From NCBI GenBank assembly GCA_027343785.1, contig DAHWKF010000057.1, positions 1 through 8,464 on the forward strand: DNA of 8,464 bases. Direction: 5' to 3'. Below are positions 6,083 to 8,464 of the stretch, piece after piece; positions within the stretch are counted from its first letter, which is position 1; every line of letters begins with the position of its first letter. The DNA comes from Leptospirillum sp. (GTDB lineage Bacteria; Nitrospirota; Leptospirillia; Leptospirillales; Leptospirillaceae). The notes below the pieces were generated by a model that was not told the origin of the DNA, searched no databases, and saw nothing but the letters and a program-made list of their open reading frames with translations. The translations under genes were made by a program, and so were the position numbers.

Positions 6083-7891
6083 TCATGCGGAGTCCGCCGG
6101 TGTTTCCCCCAAAGCACCGATCGGATTTTCAACACCGAGAGACAAATTCAGGAACTTCCGATATCGTCCTCCGTCGGTTTTCATGAGCTCTTCATGGGTA
6201 CCGGACTCGACGATCCGGCCCCTGTCCAGAACGTGGACTTTCTGGGCCTTCCGGATCGTCGAGAGACGGTGAGCGATCACAATGGTTGTTCTGTCGCGCA
6301 TAATGGATTCAAGCGCCTGTTGTATGGCGAATTCAGACTCAGTGTCCAGGGCGCTTGTCGCCTCATCCAGAATCAGGACATCGGGATCCCTGAGAACCAC
6401 CCGGGCCAGCGCCAAACGCTGGCGCTCCCCTCCCGACAGAAAAATTCCTTTTTCCCCAACTACAGTTTCAAGTCCTTGAGGAAGCCGGGAGATAAAACCG
6501 TCCGCATGGGCGATGCGTGTTGCGGCTTCAATATCCTCTCCGGAGACATCCTTCTTGAGACCATATACCAGATTTTCCCGGATACTCTGGTTCATCAGGA
6601 TCACATCCTGGGTCACGATACCGATCCGATCCCGGAGAGATCGGATGTCGGCTTCCACAATGTTTTTCCCGTCCCACAGGATTTGTCCTCTGGTGGGACG
6701 ATAAAAAAGAGGAATCAGGTTGACCAGCGTGCTTTTCCCGCTCCCGGAAGGTCCGACTATTGCCACAAAGCCACCCGAAGTGATTTCAAGGGAAACATCC
6801 TTCAAGGCCATTTCCGAAAGTCCGGGATAGCCAAACGATACTTTTTCGAACCGGATTTCTTTTGTCAGACGGGAAACGACCCAGCTTGTCTGATCCGAAT
6901 TCAGAATTTCCAGAGGGCGGGCCATAACCTCCGCGATACGTTCCGCCGCCGCCAGGGAATACTGGATCCCGGACTGGGAATTTGCAAGACCCTTGATAGG
7001 CTGGTACAGCATCTGGGCAGCCGTCAGAAAGCCCACCAGCGTGCCAAGGGTCAGATGGCCATGGATGACGGAGTATCCTCCCAGCCAGACTGCGACACCG
7101 ATTCCCAAGGCCCCGATCGACTCCATGATCGGCGAAAGCATGTTTTCATACTTGACCATCTTGAACTGGCCTTCGGCAAATTCGTGGGAATACCTTCGAA
7201 AACGACGAATCTCATCCTCCTCCGAACCCACCGACTTGATCAGCCGGATGGCGGTCAATGTTTCCGCCAGATGCTGGTTGACGTTCCCATAGCGTTCCTG
7301 GGAATGGAGAGAAGATTTCCGGAGTTTTTTACCGATCTTCCGGATGGGAATCAATGTGAAGGGTAAGACAAGGAGGATGAAGAGGGTGAGCTTATAGTTG
7401 ATGTACAACAGGGCGATCAGCATTCCCACTGCCGTGAAGGAATTCCGGAGGAGATCCCTGATGATCTCCGCCACCCCTCCCTGGAGGATGATCGTGTCGT
7501 TCGTGACCCGCGACATCAGCTGTCCCGTCCCTTCCCGGCCAAATGCGGAAAGCGGCATCCGGACCAGATGGTTGAAGAGGGATTGTCGGACGTCACTGAT
7601 CATGAAAAGGGCGGCTTTCTTGAGCATATAGGCCTGCAGAAAGCCCGTGAAGCCTTTGACGGAGAACAGGACAAAAAAGGAAAAAGGAAGAATGAACAAC
7701 AGTTGGGTATTCTTTTGGGCGAATACCTTGTCGATCAGATCCCTTAAAAGGATCGGAACCCCGCTTGAAACTCCGGCGCTGATGAAAGCCATGATGACCC
7801 CACCGATAATCAAAAATCGATAAGGGTGAATCCAGGCATGCAGTGGACCCCGGATTTTCTGGTAGACGGGGTCGTTCCAGAAGAAGATCAT
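6083..7891 (-). CDS. msbA: Lipid A export ABC transporter, ATP-binding/permease protein
   Basis: Half-size ABC exporter of 602 residues that, as a homodimer, flips lipid A-core across the inner membrane. The N-terminal half (about 20-310) has six hydrophobic segments of a type IV exporter domain. The nucleotide-binding domain starts near 345. Walker A is GPSGSGKST (380-388), the Q-loop Gln is 428, the signature LSGGERQ is at 485-491, Walker B VLILDE is at 505-510 with catalytic Glu510, the D-loop SALD follows, and the switch His is 541 (AHRLST). All functional residues are present. ATG 7891 is preceded by AAGGA at 4-nt spacing. The gene is first after a 183-nt spacer that follows lpxB, and its stop lies 1 nt before waaA. 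The domain pattern is shared with other exporters, but the setting between lpxB and waaA/lpxK makes the MsbA assignment strong. Confidence 0.92.
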   Translation of the reverse strand: MIFFWNDPVYQKIRGPLHAWIHPYRFLIIGGVIMAFISAGVSSGVPILLRDLIDKVFAQKNTQLLFILPFSFFVLFSVKGFTGFLQAYMLKKAALFMISDVRQSLFNHLVRMPLSAFGREGTGQLMSRVTNDTIILQGGVAEIIRDLLRNSFTAVGMLIALLYINYKLTLFILLVLPFTLIPIRKIGKKLRKSSLHSQERYGNVNQHLAETLTAIRLIKSVGSEEDEIRRFRRYSHEFAEGQFKMVKYENMLSPIMESIGALGIGVAVWLGGYSVIHGHLTLGTLVGFLTAAQMLYQPIKGLANSQSGIQYSLAAAERIAEVMARPLEILNSDQTSWVVSRLTKEIRFEKVSFGYPGLSEMALKDVSLEITSGGFVAIVGPSGSGKSTLVNLIPLFYRPTRGQILWDGKNIVEADIRSLRDRIGIVTQDVILMNQSIRENLVYGLKKDVSGEDIEAATRIAHADGFISRLPQGLETVVGEKGIFLSGGERQRLALARVVLRDPDVLILDEATSALDTESEFAIQQALESIMRDRTTIVIAHRLSTIRKAQKVHVLDRGRIVESGTHEELMKTDGGRYRKFLNLSLGVENPIGALGETPADSA

Positions 7892-7917
7892 CGGTTCCTT
7901 TTGAGCAAGAAGTGTGA

Positions 7918-7938
7918 GTGGGAATGGGAATTTCCCAC
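7918..7938 (-). promoter_or_regulatory. Inverted repeat in the msbA leader, possible operator or RNA hairpin
   Basis: On the plus strand three 7-nt blocks follow one another: GTGGGAA, TGGGAAT and TTCCCAC. The outer blocks are perfect complements (7-bp stem, 7-nt loop). The middle block can instead pair with the third (TGGGAA-T-TTCCCA). In the transcript this lies 27-47 nt upstream of the msbA ATG. It could be a protein-binding site or alternative leader structures. No T-tract follows, so it is not an intrinsic terminator. Confidence 0.4.
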
Positions 7939-7950
7939 ATTGGGTTCAAT

Positions 7951-7968
7951 TTTCTATTGTTTCTATTG
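7951..7968 (-). repeat. Perfect tandem 9-bp repeat upstream of msbA
   Basis: Read on the minus strand, CAATAGAAA occurs twice in direct succession. It lies just downstream of an AT-rich TATAAA box and upstream of the inverted repeat at 7918-7938. It may be an iterated binding site or a slippage product. Confidence 0.45.
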
Positions 7969-7971
7969 CAT

Positions 7972-7977
7972 TTTATA
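7972..7977 (-). promoter_or_regulatory. Possible -10 element for msbA
   Basis: TATAAA on the minus strand lies about 80 nt before the msbA start, within the AT-rich spacer after lpxB. No sequence close to TTGACA is found 16-18 nt upstream. A TTGACC exists at 8013-8008 but is about 30 nt away. This is only a weak candidate; msbA may be transcribed mainly by read-through from lpxB. Confidence 0.2.
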
Positions 7978-8061
7978 ACCTGAAGCCAGACAGAATCTAT
8001 TAAAAAAGGTCAAACGAAAAAGGAACCCCAGTCGAATTTACTGTTTTCTTCCAATGGGATG

Positions 8062-8202
8062 GGCTGTCCAGGATCTACTCGGGCATCAGATTCAATATTT
8101 CTGCAGCAAGTTTACCTGATGCACCGGACGACCCCAGATTCAGACGGACTTTTTCGAGTTCTTCTTTCATGTAACGATATATCTCCTGGCTGTCCAGGAT
8201 CT
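8062..8202 (-). repeat. 15-bp direct repeat pair, one copy inside lpxB and one across its stop
   Basis: AGATCCTGGACAGCC (minus strand) occurs at 8202-8188 inside lpxB and again at 8076-8062, where its AG completes the TAG stop. Both copies are in the same reading frame: GAG ATC CTG GAC AGC in the gene, TAG ATC CTG GAC AGC at the end. The coordinates given span both copies. Confidence 0.6.
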
Positions 8203-8464
8203 CTTGAACCTTCAGAAATATGGCCTGCGAAGATGCCTCTTCCTGTATCAACTCCGGCATGATGGTTTTCCCAGCGATCAGATTCACCATGCCAATGGCC
8301 GGTACCCTCACCAGTCGCTTGGCAAGATGGTACGTAAAGGAATTCATGATGTAGACGATGACCATCGGAACCCCCAGAAGTGCTGTTTCCAGAGTCGCAG
8401 TTCCACTCGCCAGCACCACCAGGTCACAGGCCTTCACCGTTTCCCTGAAGCGATGGAGAACACG
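8075..8464 (-). CDS. lpxB: Lipid-A-disaccharide synthase, C-terminal part (5' end beyond the window)
   Basis: GT19 enzyme that joins UDP-2,3-diacylglucosamine and lipid X into the lipid A disaccharide 1-phosphate at the inner membrane. Only the last 129 codons are present, running in from the right edge. The diagnostic LpxB region is VVLASGTATLETALLGVPMV, followed by YHLAKRLV, a VNLIAGK segment and MPELIQEE. These correspond closely to LASGTAALE, WLAKRLV, NLLAGR and KELLQEE of the E. coli enzyme. The frame ends with TAG at 8077-8075, and the C-terminal length is normal. A 183-nt spacer separates it from msbA, unlike the tight junctions further down, so it may form a separate translational unit. 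A 15-bp stretch of its coding sequence is repeated across its stop codon. Confidence 0.93.
   Translation of the reverse strand, partial: RVLHRFRETVKACDLVVLASGTATLETALLGVPMVIVYIMNSFTYHLAKRLVRVPAIGMVNLIAGKTIMPELIQEEASSQAIFLKVQEILDSQEIYRYMKEELEKVRLNLGSSGASGKLAAEILNLMPE

Noticed and set aside
6082..6135. GTG start at 6135 for waaA
   Set aside because: It would add 18 residues not found in the family and overlap msbA by 53 nt. ATG 6081 gives the usual N-terminal membrane helix.
6065..7366. Plus-strand open frame of 433 codons opposite msbA
   Set aside because: It is the antisense shadow of a complete ABC transporter with all functional motifs. Its translation shows no domain and is rich in Arg, Gln, His and Asp, as expected of a complementary frame.
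7990..8060. Intrinsic terminator after lpxB
   Set aside because: There are T-rich runs on the minus strand (near 8007-8002 and 8021-8017), but only a 4-bp imperfect stem (GGTT/GACC) precedes one of them, too weak to call.
1..8464. CRISPR arrays, tRNA or rRNA genes, insertion sequences
   Set aside because: No regularly spaced repeats, cloverleaf-like sequences, transposase motifs or terminal inverted repeats were seen.

Overview
The window holds a tightly packed, leftward-transcribed (minus-strand) gene cluster for the late steps of lipid A synthesis, lipid A export and inner-core lipopolysaccharide (LPS) assembly. The host is therefore a Gram-negative, LPS-producing bacterium. Most of the sequence has about 50-53% GC. 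The gene order, the divergent proteins and the Cys-rich GT9 glycosyltransferases would suit Nitrospirota (for example a Leptospirillum-like organism) or a deltaproteobacterial-type lineage. That placement is a guess and is not read directly from the sequence.

Layout in the direction of transcription, right to left: the 3' part of lpxB (8464-8075); a 183-nt spacer with leader or regulatory structure (8074-7892); msbA (7891-6083); waaA/kdtA (6081-4726); lpxK (4729-3614); an LpxL/HtrB-family acyltransferase (3617-2703); a GT9 heptosyltransferase-type gene (2719-1439); and a second GT9 gene that looks like waaC (1479-421). From msbA onward the genes abut or overlap: 1-nt gap, TTGA overlap, ATGA overlap, 17-nt overlap, 41-nt overlap. 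This points to one translationally coupled operon. LpxB makes the lipid A disaccharide, LpxK phosphorylates it at 4', WaaA adds Kdo, the LpxL-like enzyme adds a secondary acyl chain, the GT9 enzymes add heptose-type core sugars, and MsbA flips the product across the inner membrane.

At the stop codon of the last core gene the character of the DNA changes abruptly. Positions 1-420 have about 29% GC by hand count. They contain a minus-strand open frame, without an ATG near its beginning, that encodes ankyrin-repeat sequence and runs off the window. This AT-rich fragment is the most accessory-looking part of the window and probably marks a recombination or transfer junction.

No RNA genes, insertion sequences or CRISPR arrays were seen. 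I did not find a convincing undescribed system. The items most worth a second look are the AT-rich ankyrin frame, the structured leader upstream of msbA, a short duplication across the lpxB stop codon, and an unusual residue in a conserved LpxK motif.
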